Part shown: positions 1 through 7,470 of the stretch, one piece after another
Layout: every line of letters starts with the position of its first letter
Position numbering within the stretch: the stretch's first letter is position 1
Assembly: GCA_028715705.1 (NCBI GenBank)
Contig: JAQURJ010000004.1
Coordinates: forward strand, 1-55,851
Length of the DNA stretch: 55,851 bases
From: Phycisphaerae bacterium
GTDB taxonomy: Bacteria > Planctomycetota > Phycisphaerae > Sedimentisphaerales > Anaerobacaceae
Direction of reading: 5' to 3'
Position numbers and translations under genes: made by a program
The notes under the pieces: generated by a model
Seen by the model: only the letters and a program-made list of their open reading frames with translations
Databases searched by the model: none
What the model was told of the DNA's origin: nothing

Positions 1-1
1 A

Positions 2-1222
2 GACGCTGATGACGACCAGCTTTTTGTCGAAGGGCTTTGCAAAAAATTGGCTGTCGATTTTGTCGCCGAAAAAGTCAATGTCACCTCATACGCCAAAGAA
101 AATAAAAAGTCTATCGAAACGGCTGCGAGAAATCTTCGCAAAGACGCCCTTATCAGGATAGCGAGGGAAAATCAATCCGATGTAATTGTCACTGCCCACC
201 ATAAAAACGATAACGCCGAAACGCTGATCCATCGCATTCTGCGGGGAACAGCTTTTCGCGGCCTGATAGGAATAAATCCAAAGATAACGTTTGACGGCAT
301 TCTATTTATTCGCCCGCTTTTATGTGTCGGGCGAAATGAAATACTTGGATATCTTAAAAAAAACAAACTCTCTTACCGCGACGACCACACCAACCTCGAT
401 ACTCGTTTCAAACGCAATTTCGTTCGTCACCGGCTTTTGCCGTTCATGCAGCAAAATTCAGAATCGGACCTCATCGAAACGCTTGATACTTTGAGCCGTA
501 GTTCGCATAAGCTTGCCGCAAAGATAGATGAAAAATTGCAGGACCTGCTGCCAACGGACAAGTCCAATAGCGGCAAAGCATCCATATCATTGTCGCTTTT
601 TGACCAGCAGCATCCTTTGATAAAAGTCGAGCTTATCCGCGCCGCTCTTGGGAAAATAAATTGCGGCGAACAGGGCTTTACTCAGGCCCATTATAAAAAG
701 ATCATGACACTGTCCAACTCACCGACACATCGCAGACTTGAACTCCCATCCGGATGCTGCGTTCGTCTGGATTATGATTCGCTGGTTTTTTATAGGGGTA
801 ACATTGAACCCAAACCTTCTGTGGCGGATTTCCCCGCTGAATTGAAAGTTCCCGGCATAACAGCACATGGGAATATACAGATAGAGGCAAGCGTTCTCGA
901 CGCTGCCGGCTGCGATATTGTCGCCTTTAGAAAAAACAAGGACGTTAATACCGAATGGTTCGATTATGACAAGTTGGATTCTCCTATAATTATCCGTCCC
1001 CGCCGCGAAGGTGACAAGTTCAGCCCTCTCGGCCTTAGAGGCGTCAGAAAAGTTGGAAAGGTTTTGACTGACGCGAAAATTTCGCCGTCACAGCGAGCGG
1101 CCGTGCGTGTCATCGAAGACTGCCGAAATATTATCTGGCTGTGGCCGCTGCGATGCTCCGACCTATCGAAAGTTAACGCCAGTACCCGCAAAATCCTGCA
1201 AATAAAAATTAAGCCAGTGTAA
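2..1222 (+). CDS. tilS: tRNA(Ile)-lysidine synthase, 5' truncated by window edge
   Basis: TilS ligates lysine to C34 of the CAU-anticodon tRNA-Ile so that it decodes AUA. The frame is open from base 2, so the start codon and the ATP-pyrophosphatase loop (SGGxDS) lie outside the window. What remains begins in the loop after that motif, shows HHKNDNAETLIHRILRG (the family's HHxDDQAET region) about 60 residues in, then RNFVRHRLLP and a long linker. It ends in a TilS C-terminal domain with IIIRPRREGDKFSPLGLRG and KVLTDAKISPSQR. The visible part is about 406 residues, long for the family once the missing N-terminus is added. It is followed after about 60 bp by a cation exchanger on the same strand. 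Confidence 0.9.
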   Translation, partial: DADDDQLFVEGLCKKLAVDFVAEKVNVTSYAKENKKSIETAARNLRKDALIRIARENQSDVIVTAHHKNDNAETLIHRILRGTAFRGLIGINPKITFDGILFIRPLLCVGRNEILGYLKKNKLSYRDDHTNLDTRFKRNFVRHRLLPFMQQNSESDLIETLDTLSRSSHKLAAKIDEKLQDLLPTDKSNSGKASISLSLFDQQHPLIKVELIRAALGKINCGEQGFTQAHYKKIMTLSNSPTHRRLELPSGCCVRLDYDSLVFYRGNIEPKPSVADFPAELKVPGITAHGNIQIEASVLDAAGCDIVAFRKNKDVNTEWFDYDKLDSPIIIRPRREGDKFSPLGLRGVRKVGKVLTDAKISPSQRAAVRVIEDCRNIIWLWPLRCSDLSKVNASTRKILQIKIKPV

Positions 1223-1285
1223 AACATTTGAAAAATTGGCTCTTCGGTGTTATCGTTCTTATTTATTTTCCTTATGGAATATGAT

Positions 1286-2275
1286 ATGCAGACTTTTTTG
1301 GCGATATTTCTTTTAATAGTCGGCTTGGCTATCCTCTGGAAAAGTGCCGACATCCTCGTCGCAGGAGCCGTCGGCCTTGCCGAGCGTTTCTCCGTCAGCC
1401 CTCTGATAGTCGGTTTAACTGTCGTCGCTTTCGGCACATCCGCCCCGGAAGCAGCCGCAAGCATCGCCGCTGCACTTCGCCATACCGGTGACATCGCCAT
1501 AGGAAACGTTTACGGTTCAAATATCGCCAACCTCGCGCTGATAGGCGGGATATGTGCGATCATCTCGCCTACAGCCATCCACCTGGCGGTGCTCAAACGC
1601 GAAATACCGATTCTGCTTGTAGCCACTCTAATTCTTGCTCCGCTTGTTTTTGGCGGGCTTATAACCCGCGGTGAGGGGGTAATACTTCTTATCGCTTTCG
1701 CGGCCTTTATAATTATCACTATTTATGCCGCTGCAAAAGAAGCGAAAAAAGAACCCCGGATAATCGCCCAGATACAGCAGGACATTCACCAGGAAGTAAA
1801 AACACAGCCTAAAAAGACAGGCATGAATGTAATTTTTGTAATTGCCGGACTCATCGGGCTGGCTGTCGGTGCGGATATCGCCATTCGCGGTGCGGTGTCT
1901 ATCGGCATGAAAATAGGCCTCAGCCAGGCCGTTATCGGCATGACCATTATCGCCCTCGGCACGAGCCTGCCGGAACTGGCTACCAGCGTCGCAGCCACTA
2001 TAAAGGGCCACGACGATATCTCCATCGGCAATCTCATCGGCAGCAACATTTTCAACACGCTTATGGTTGTCGGCGCCGCGAGCACCATCAGACCTTTGGA
2101 GATCAGCCACCGTCTTGCCGGAACGGACTATTGGATAATGGCCGCCGTAACAGCCGCATTTGTCGCCATGGCAGCATTAGGAAAAAAACTTAGCCGCCTC
2201 GACGGCGTTATTCTTGTAACCATCTATATCGCCTATATTGGCTATCTCTTCGGTTTCAACGCAATAGTCTTTTAA
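1286..2275 (+). CDS. CaCA-family Na+/Ca2+ antiporter (YrbG-like)
   Basis: Inner-membrane cation/Ca2+ exchanger of about 329 residues, with ten or so hydrophobic helices. The two signature alpha repeats are clear: VVAFGTSAPEAAAS with GNVYGSNIANL in the first half and IIALGTSLPELATS with GNLIGSNIFNTL in the second. Their acidic residues (the E of APE and LPE) and Asn residues coordinate the cation in this family. A charged cytoplasmic loop (EAKKEPRIIAQIQQD) separates the halves. I chose the ATG at 1286 because a GGA lies 9 bases upstream and the protein then starts directly with the first helix; in-frame starts at 1247 (GTG) and 1274 (ATG) are possible. Ion specificity cannot be read from sequence. 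Confidence 0.88.
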   Translation: MQTFLAIFLLIVGLAILWKSADILVAGAVGLAERFSVSPLIVGLTVVAFGTSAPEAAASIAAALRHTGDIAIGNVYGSNIANLALIGGICAIISPTAIHLAVLKREIPILLVATLILAPLVFGGLITRGEGVILLIAFAAFIIITIYAAAKEAKKEPRIIAQIQQDIHQEVKTQPKKTGMNVIFVIAGLIGLAVGADIAIRGAVSIGMKIGLSQAVIGMTIIALGTSLPELATSVAATIKGHDDISIGNLIGSNIFNTLMVVGAASTIRPLEISHRLAGTDYWIMAAVTAAFVAMAALGKKLSRLDGVILVTIYIAYIGYLFGFNAIVF

Positions 2276-2303
2276 TGTTCCGCCTTCTTTGCTTTTGGTT
2301 AAT

Positions 2304-2418
2304 CAGAACACCTCAGAACATACTCAGAGTCAATCAGAGCTACATCAGAGCAAATCACAACTACCTCAAAGCAAATCACAGCTATATCAGAACACATCAG
2401 AACACTATCAGAGCAAAT
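2304..2418 (+). repeat. Degenerate direct repeat with alternating 10- and 11-bp units
   Basis: Eleven consecutive units, each starting CAGA, CACA or CAAA, run without interruption. Their lengths alternate strictly 10, 11, 10, 11, 10, 11, 10, 11, 10, 11, 10, so the true period is 21 bp (two helical turns). The half-unit consensus is roughly CAGARCAMAT and CAGARCTAYAT. All three plus-strand frames stay open through it. One frame gives a seven-residue repeat of the type QSKSQLY ending at a stop at 2433-2435, but no ribosome binding site is seen. It lies 28 bp after the exchanger's stop codon. Confidence 0.85.
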
Positions 2419-2458
2419 CAATGATTTTGGGTTAAGTGTTTGCCAAAAAAGGAGTTAG

Positions 2459-3250
2459 CCACGAATGAACACGAATGAACACAGACTTTTTTAAAAAAGT
2501 CGAAATTCGAATATCGAAATCCGAAACAAATTCGAATGCCAAAAATTCAAATGACTAAAACAAGGCAACGCCTCAAGTGCCGATATTGAATTGTCAAATA
2601 GCGGGATAATTACAGGAAAGCATCCCAGATTAACCCTCCGTCTTGCGGCTGAAATGTTCAGCCGCAATGGGTAGGTATTATACCATAAATTTTAAAAAAT
2701 TCAAGAAGTTTTTTGGCGAAAATTAAAAAAATTCAACCGCGGATTGCGCTGATTAACGCGGATTTTTTGATTTACAATTTGCGATTTACGATTTACTATT
2801 GTGGGCGGCTGGGAAATTTGTTCATAGTTCTTGGTTCGTAGTTAGTTGACGAACAGCCGGAGAATTAAACGCTGATGACGCTGATTAAAAGGATTTTTTA
2901 AGGAAGATGCGGGATTCAAAGACAACGGCTGGTTGAAAACAAATACCGCCCTGCATAGGGAAATAGGATTTGAAATTTAAGATTTGAGAAAAAAAGACAG
3001 GAATTTGAGGTTTGAAATTTAAGGCAACCTCTAAAAATTGCATTTTCAAAGCCCCGACCGTGAGGGAGGGGGTCTAAAACACTATATTTGATTTCGGATG
3101 TCGAATTTTTAGAGGTTTCCTTAAGATTTGAAAAGCAGGCGGCATGGACGACAAATACGCAAAGGGAACAGGAAAAATTTGAATTTAAGGTGATATAAAA
3201 ACAGGATTTGAAATTTGAAATCTGAGATTTGAGATAGTAAAAGGGAACAA
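2459..3250. repeat. Long non-coding stretch made of interspersed short repeated words
   Basis: No gene is visible. The DNA is a patchwork of word-like motifs that recur elsewhere in the window. One is the duplicated ACGAATGAAC with GAAATTCGAATATCGAAATC (2463-2530). Another is 'GCTGATTAACGCGGATT'-type words at 2737-2770 and 2868-2900, with relatives at 6169-6196 and 6541-6571. A third is a 'TTCGTAGTT...GACGAACAGCCG' word at 2821-2860, inverted near 6857 and again near 36276. The last is a family of GATTTGAAATTTGAG words at 2967-3030 and 3176-3236. A short GC-rich segment around 2630-2665 could form a weak hairpin. The function is unknown. Confidence 0.6.
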
Positions 3251-3253
3251 TAA

Positions 3254-3757
3254 ATGAAATACGAGCGGTTTGAGGATTTGCCTGTGTGGAAGCTGGCGAT
3301 GGAGATAGCACATCGGATTTATATTCTGACACGGGACAAGTTCTTTTCGCAGCCGGGCGATTTGCGCAGTCAGTTGCGGCGGGCGGGGCTTTCTATTTCA
3401 AATAATATAGCCGAGGGTTTCGAACGCGGCAGTACGGCGGAATTGCTCGCATTTCTTTATATAGCAAGAGGGTCGGCTGGTGAGGTCAGGTCGATGCTTA
3501 TTTTTACAGAACGATTTAAGGAAGCCCAGCATTTGAGATCTGAGATTTCAGATTTGAAATTAAAGGCGGAAAGCTGTTCACGGCAGATACGGGGTTGGAC
3601 GGATAATTTGCAAAATAGCGATATCAAAGGGCAGCGGCATTTGAATGAGCACAGCCGGGAAATGTATGAGTCGGTCAAACGCAGGGACGCGTTTGAAAAG
3701 CAGCTTGAAGGCGTTATCCGCAAGGCCAGACCGCAGGATTATGAGGATGATAAATAA
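3254..3757 (+). CDS. Four-helix bundle protein (S23/TIGR02436-like)
   Basis: Small helical protein of 167 residues. It resembles the four-helix bundle family first noticed as ORFs inside 23S rRNA intervening sequences; no biochemical role is established. The hallmarks are the N-terminal YERFEDLPVWKLAMEIAHRIY, then QLRRAGLSISNNIAEGFERG and the FLYIARGSAGEVRSML helix. Family members are usually about 115-130 residues. The excess here is a middle insert around residues 93-105 encoded by repeat-like DNA (3531-3566) plus a charged C-terminal tail. Start ATG 3254 follows AAGGGAAC. It stands alone at the left edge of the accessory region, surrounded by repeats. Confidence 0.82.
   Translation: MKYERFEDLPVWKLAMEIAHRIYILTRDKFFSQPGDLRSQLRRAGLSISNNIAEGFERGSTAELLAFLYIARGSAGEVRSMLIFTERFKEAQHLRSEISDLKLKAESCSRQIRGWTDNLQNSDIKGQRHLNEHSREMYESVKRRDAFEKQLEGVIRKARPQDYEDDK
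3531..3566 (+). repeat. Intragenic copy of the GATTTGAAATTTGAG word family
   Basis: This segment inside the four-helix-bundle gene (encoding roughly HLRSEISDLKLK) has the same vocabulary as the intergenic DNA at 3203-3236: alternating ATTTGAGAT, CTGAGATTT and GATTTGAAAT. It stays in frame, adding residues to the protein without a stop. Confidence 0.6.
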
Positions 3758-3889
3758 ATAGATGCTGATGAAGCTGATTTAGTCGTGGATTTATGTGATT
3801 TGTTTTGCGATTATATGAGAAGGAAAATGAGTATTGGAAAAATTAATATGGTGGCACCGGATTTAGTGAAAATTAACAAGGAGAATAAA

Positions 3890-4177
3890 ATGCAGCTTAA
3901 ACAGAACGCCGAAAAAGCTTTGGATGCTTGGCTGGGGTGGAGTACTTGGTATACAAAGGATCTTCGCGACATGAACCGTTGGCATCATTTTGTTGACCAA
4001 TACCAAAGAGAACACGGCTTTACAATCGATGAGAGCGGATTACGCGAAATTATAGAAGATAAATTAACGAAAAACGCTGGTACACGTTTCGACAATGAAC
4101 CCCTTCGTAAAGTGATTCGCGAGCGTATCAGCCTTGCATATAACATTCTTGATTTCCTTGAGTATACTGGACGATGA
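3890..4177 (+). CDS. Small protein of unknown function
   Basis: I do not recognise this 95-residue protein. It is Trp-rich near its start (LDAWLGWSTWYTKDLRDMNRWHHF), then looks fully helical and charged, with no signal peptide, membrane segment or cysteine motif. I chose ATG 3890 because AAGGAG sits 6 bases upstream (3878-3883); the frame is open back to 3785 with weaker starts, one at 3827 preceded by GAAGGAAA. Codon use is A/T-richer than in the housekeeping block. It lies 63 bp before a membrane-anchored Mrr-like nuclease, so the two could be cotranscribed. Confidence 0.6.
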   Translation: MQLKQNAEKALDAWLGWSTWYTKDLRDMNRWHHFVDQYQREHGFTIDESGLREIIEDKLTKNAGTRFDNEPLRKVIRERISLAYNILDFLEYTGR

Positions 4178-4240
4178 GCAAAAACAATAAGTAAACAGGC
4201 AATCGTTAGAGCGATGCGGTGATGAGAGTAAGATATAGCT

Positions 4241-5038
4241 ATGAAAAAACCAGTACCTGAAGATTTTGGTTTAACAGCCGAAGAATATGAAAAAGCGGTC
4301 AAAAAAGGTTTTCCTACCCTTGCAGATTTTCCGGCGGAAAAAATTTCCAAATGGGCTAAATGTCCCGTTATAATTTCAAGTATTGTATGTGGTGTTATAA
4401 TTGGTCTTATCGTATGGCTACTTGCAGGCGATGCAGGAGTTAGCCCATTAGGTGTTGTTTTTGGGCCTCTAATAGGCCTTTATTTTGGGTCAATGATATG
4501 TGGCCGCCGGTTCGAGAGTTTGTCAAACGAAAAGGAATTGGCAAGTAATGAACGTTTTAGGCAAGCCGAAGAACTGTCAAGGCCGTTGCGTGAAAAAGTG
4601 GAAAACTACGAAAAAGCACAGCGAGATTATCAGCTAAGCCTTGAAAAAGCACAGCAAGACTACCAACGAAGACGTGAACAGTATTGGGAGGAGTCCTTAA
4701 GAGGAGTCGAATTTGAAGAAGAGTTGGCATGTTTATATTCCAAATTAGGGTATGCTGTTGAAGTTACGAAAGGTTCGGGTGATGATGGGGTTGATTTGTT
4801 TTTACGGAACGACGAAGAGGTAATAGTTGTGCAATGTAAAGGACATGGGAAGCCAATTGGTGTTGGTGCTATTCGAGACCTCTATGGTGCAATGATACAC
4901 TTTGAGGCAAATAGTGCTGTACTTGCTTGCCCCTCCGGCTTCACTGCCGGAGTCTTAAAATTTGCGGCAGATAAACCTATGCAGCTTATCTCAGCAACCG
5001 ACCTTGTTGAGATGATGGAGAGTATTGGTAATTGTTAA
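4241..5038 (+). CDS. Membrane-anchored Mrr-like restriction endonuclease-fold protein
   Basis: A 265-residue protein in three parts. Residues about 1-40 are a soluble head. Residues about 43-90 hold two hydrophobic helices (VIISSIVCGVIIGLIVWLL and a second Gly-rich one). Residues about 95-150 form a charged coiled coil with a repeated EKAQxDYQ. The C-terminal 110 residues match the Mrr/PF04471 nuclease core: GVEFEEELACLYSKLGY, then GSGDDGVDLFL, VIVVQCKG and VGVGAIRDLYGAM. The E of FEEE, the D of GVDLF and the QxK of VQCKG are the expected metal-binding and catalytic residues. Mrr-like enzymes cut DNA, often when methylated. Membrane tethering suggests attack on incoming DNA, which is inference. 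Confidence 0.75.
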   Translation: MKKPVPEDFGLTAEEYEKAVKKGFPTLADFPAEKISKWAKCPVIISSIVCGVIIGLIVWLLAGDAGVSPLGVVFGPLIGLYFGSMICGRRFESLSNEKELASNERFRQAEELSRPLREKVENYEKAQRDYQLSLEKAQQDYQRRREQYWEESLRGVEFEEELACLYSKLGYAVEVTKGSGDDGVDLFLRNDEEVIVVQCKGHGKPIGVGAIRDLYGAMIHFEANSAVLACPSGFTAGVLKFAADKPMQLISATDLVEMMESIGNC

Positions 5039-5087
5039 AATAGTGAAAAGAACTTAACTGTACGATGAAAGTGAACGAATTATATTT

Positions 5088-5783
5088 ATGAAATTGTGGA
5101 CGTGGCAAAACAAACATTTAAAATTAGACGATTCTAAACGAATGATTGATAACAGGACACATTCGTTTTATTTGAATGCGGATGAACTTGATTTTGAAAA
5201 AGTGAAACGTGAACGTTTAACAGAAGCATATAAGCGGGTATGGAAGATTCTTGGAACCAACCAAATTCTTTGGTGTTTTACAGATAAAGAAGTTGCAAAA
5301 GAAGCCAATGGACGCGATTGGACTGAAAATTGTGATCTTTTGGAAATCGATATTCCAGAGGAAAACGTAAAATTACATTGTGCTATGGCTTGGTGTTGGA
5401 TTTTAGATAGATGTGGAACTGATATGCCAGAAAAGTTTCATGCGCATTGGCGACGCTTAGAAAGTGATGGATGTAAAAAAGCTAAATCCTATGAAGAAGA
5501 ATTTAAAAATTATTGGCGAGATAAAGCCAAAGAAGAGCTTTGGAGTTTGTTTTTATTGCCCGATTTCGAGCCTAATTTGGTTAAAGTATGTGTTTTGGCG
5601 ATTATTGTTTTGCCTCTACCTGTAAACTGTAATGTAAAAAAGCTGACGCAAGACGAAATAAATTTTAGAAGAAGCAATAATTTGTGTAAAATTCCCTGTT
5701 TATCAGTGAAATCTTCACACTGCTCGGAATGCCTGAAGCAAGCTGGTGTGGCTATCTATGAAAATAGTGACGGGTACTTATAG
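5088..5783 (+). CDS. DUF3841-like protein of unknown function
   Basis: A 231-residue soluble protein. The N-terminal MKLWTWQ and the segment LLEIDIPEENVKLHCAMAWCWILD resemble DUF3841 proteins as I remember them (they begin LWTxQ and carry a (V/L)LE(V/I)xxPEExVxLxD core before a W-rich segment). No function is known to me. The C-terminus carries several cysteines (NLCKIPCLSVKSSHCSEC), including a possible CxxC, that could bind metal. It starts 49 bp after the Mrr-like gene's stop on the same strand, which suggests one transcript. The A/T-rich codon use matches its neighbours and differs from the housekeeping genes. Confidence 0.5.
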   Translation: MKLWTWQNKHLKLDDSKRMIDNRTHSFYLNADELDFEKVKRERLTEAYKRVWKILGTNQILWCFTDKEVAKEANGRDWTENCDLLEIDIPEENVKLHCAMAWCWILDRCGTDMPEKFHAHWRRLESDGCKKAKSYEEEFKNYWRDKAKEELWSLFLLPDFEPNLVKVCVLAIIVLPLPVNCNVKKLTQDEINFRRSNNLCKIPCLSVKSSHCSECLKQAGVAIYENSDGYL

Positions 5784-5891
5784 AACTTTTTTAGTTTCGT
5801 AAGGTGGACAATTTCTTGTCTATGCGGTTCTCTGATTTATAAATTGTACGGAATTGATATAATTCATAACTAACTAAATAGGAGAATTTAA

Positions 5892-6137
5892 ATGTCGTTA
5901 AACGATGATATAATCCATTTTGCTAAAAATAAGCCGATCGAATTACGTAATACTTTAATCGATAAAGATGTAGCCGATGCTCTTGGAAATATTGGCATTG
6001 TATTAAAAGAGCTGGAATTGCATGCGCCTTCGAGAAATGCTCGTAAAATAGACGGAGTAGGTCAGACTCTCTGTGGAATCAAAGGCACTCTTCATCAAAA
6101 TGTTACATGCAAACGGTGCCTTAAAAAATTAGGATAA
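5892..6137 (+). CDS. Small unknown protein with terminal CxxC
   Basis: An 81-residue protein starting at ATG 5892 with TAGGAG about 9 bases upstream. It is not recognised. The N-terminal half is charged and helical (MSLNDDIIHFAKNKPIELRN). The C-terminal end carries CGIKGTLHQNVTCKRCLKKLG, whose CKRC plus an earlier Cys and His could be a small metal site. About 110 bp of A/T-rich DNA separates it from the DUF3841-like gene. It is the last apparently intact gene of the accessory region before an HNH remnant. Confidence 0.5.
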   Translation: MSLNDDIIHFAKNKPIELRNTLIDKDVADALGNIGIVLKELELHAPSRNARKIDGVGQTLCGIKGTLHQNVTCKRCLKKLG

Positions 6138-6141
6138 ATAA

Positions 6142-6432
6142 AAATCGTCCGGTACATGTTTTTTAAAAATCAGCGGAATCAGCGGAATCAGCGGTTACCC
6201 ATATATTCTGACCGGTGATGAAAAATATCTTTCAATTCGGGCTTTTTCCGATGCGATGAAACAAAAAGTGTATGAAAAACAAAAGGGCGTCTGTGTGAAA
6301 TGCAGGAAGCGTTTTGCAATAGAAGAAATGGAAGCCGACCACATCAAACCGTGGCACGAAGGCGGACACACAACCGAAGATAATTGCCAGCTTTTATGCA
6401 AAGACGATAACAGAAGAAAATCGGGAAGATGA
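6142..6432 (+). pseudogene. 3' remnant of an HNH endonuclease (DUF262/GmrSD-like C-terminal part)
   Basis: The frame is open from 6142 to a TGA at 6430-6432 but has no credible start. From about 6199 it encodes YILTGDEKYLSIRAFSD, then CVKCRKRF, MEADHIKPWHEGG, NCQLLCKDDNRRKSG. This is the compact HNH module (CxxC, DHIxPxxxGG, N, LLC) found at the end of DUF262-type and related nucleases. The rest of the enzyme, several hundred residues, is missing. The fragment is fused at its 5' side to a triple ATCAGCGGA repeat (6169-6196), which in this frame reads ISGISGISG. I read it as a decayed gene truncated at the repeat. A short functional HNH protein is less likely, because no ribosome binding site or start is seen. 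Confidence 0.72.
6169..6196 (+). repeat. Triple tandem ATCAGCGGA
   Basis: Three copies of the 9-bp unit ATCAGCGGA (the last ending GGTT) abut the HNH remnant. Related 'ATCAGCGTAACCAGCGCAA' words occur at 6541-6571, and GCTGATTA-type words (their reverse complement) near 2737 and 2868. Confidence 0.75.
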
Positions 6433-6942
6433 AGAAGCAGGCTGGCAAGCGTCCAGCAGTCAGGTAGGATGGGCAAATTTGCCCATGCGGTCTTGTTTTT
6501 TCTATGAACTATGAACAAAAAAATATTAACTTTTTATCCAAAATCAGCGTAACCAGCGCAATCTGCGTTTAAACCGGCTGTTTTAACCAGTAACCAGTAC
6601 CAAGTAACCGGCAACTAAATTTGTATTCTCTGTGGCTCAACGGCTGTTCCTATTTTCTATGTACCCCATACCCTTAACCCTAAGCATTCCGTCTCTTATT
6701 TCTAATATCTGACCTTTTATATCTGCTTCTGTTAATCTGGATAACTTTTGTCCAACTGTACATTTTTTGCAGACTCGATGTACGTTTTTTGCAACCAATA
6801 AAAACTTCGCGTTCTCGGCGTTCTCAGCGATTATTACGGCGGCTGCTACAACCATAAACGACGAACAACGAACTAAGAACAGTTTTGCCCAGCAAAACCC
6901 GAAATAAAACGAAATAAAACGGTACGAAACGGCTTTTTCAGC

Positions 6943-6975
6943 AAAAAAAACCGGTCTGATTATTCATCAAACCGG
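6943..6975 (-). terminator. Rho-independent terminator-like hairpin facing left
   Basis: CCGGTCTGAT (6951-6960) pairs with ATCAAACCGG (6966-6975) with one mismatch and a 5-base loop. Read on the minus strand, the stem is followed directly by a run of eight T, the layout of an intrinsic terminator. No minus-strand gene is visible upstream of it, so a non-coding minus transcript from the 7000-7130 region is possible. Confidence 0.55.
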
Positions 6976-7077
6976 CCCAGGAGGAGGAAGCAAGAATAAC
7001 GTCCTTTACTACGCATTTAGACGCTTAAAGTTGGGTAAAAGTAACAGAAAATATTTTAATTACCGAATCAACGCCAT

Positions 7078-7091
7078 TTTCAGTACTGAAA
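7078..7091. promoter_or_regulatory. Perfect 14-bp palindrome TTTCAGTACTGAAA
   Basis: A perfect two-fold symmetric site in otherwise A/T-rich non-coding DNA, 272 bp upstream of tRNA-Gln. The size and symmetry fit the operator of a dimeric regulator, but no regulator gene lies next to it and chance is not excluded. Confidence 0.35.
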
Positions 7092-7349
7092 TCAAGGTTT
7101 TTTGCCGATAGTGAAAAAAGTGCTTGCTTTTTTATGGCAAATGGGTATAGTTCTGCTTCTTGGTTCTTTGAAATTTTGCTCTGTCGCACGGGGTTGTGTT
7201 ATTTTGGGGTCAGCAGTTCACGGTCGTGGCTGACTCAAGCCTCCGGCAGGGTCTATTCAGCCGAGTTTCGGCTACCGTGGCAAGCTGCGTATTCGCACGT
7301 CATGGATTTTGTTCTAAGTGTTGCTTTGGAATGATTTTATAGGATATTT

Positions 7350-7421
7350 TACCCGGTGGTGTAATCGGTAACACCTGGGTTTTTGGTACCCATATTCCAG
7401 GTTCGAGTCCTGGCCGGGTAG
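7350..7421 (+). tRNA. tRNA-Gln (anticodon UUG)
   Basis: A full cloverleaf can be drawn. The 7-bp acceptor stem is TACCCGG (7350-7356) with CCGGGTA (7414-7420) and discriminator G at 7421. The D arm is GTG/CAC with AATCGGTAA between. The 5-bp anticodon stem is TGGGT/ACCCA around the loop TTTTGGT, giving anticodon TTG at 7383-7385. The T stem is CCAGG/CCTGG around TTCGAGT. CCA is not encoded. It stands 49 bp ahead of glmU. Confidence 0.95.
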
Positions 7422-7470
7422 TTTGAAAATTAGAAATAGTAATTGGGTATAGGAATAGAAACAGCCGGAA

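Larger units (their letters stand above)
6433..7349. other. Long intergenic region without a convincing gene
   Basis: About 900 bp between the HNH remnant and tRNA-Gln. It holds repeat words (ATCAGCGTAACCAGCG near 6541, ACCAGTAACCAGTACC near 6585, a double CGAAATAAAA at 6900-6919) and a minus-strand terminator-like hairpin (6943-6975). It also holds a perfect 14-bp palindrome at 7078-7091. The short open frames here (6637-6855 minus, 7134-7334 plus) lack family features and ribosome binding sites, and I do not call them. Confidence 0.6.

Noticed and set aside
2304-2418. CRISPR array
   Set aside because: The 10/11-bp units have no spacers and no conserved 25-35 bp repeat, and no cas genes are in the window.
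2289-2435. Heptapeptide-repeat protein from the phased repeat
   Set aside because: All three plus frames are open, which tandem repeats do by chance, and only TTG starts without a ribosome binding site are available.
6637-6855. 72-residue minus-strand open frame
   Set aside because: It is translated from repeat words (ENAENAKF comes from TTCTCGGCGTTCTC), has no ribosome binding site and no family features.
7134-7334. 66-residue plus-strand open frame before tRNA-Gln
   Set aside because: Odd composition, no upstream Shine-Dalgarno, no recognisable motif; it probably sits in the tRNA/glmU leader.
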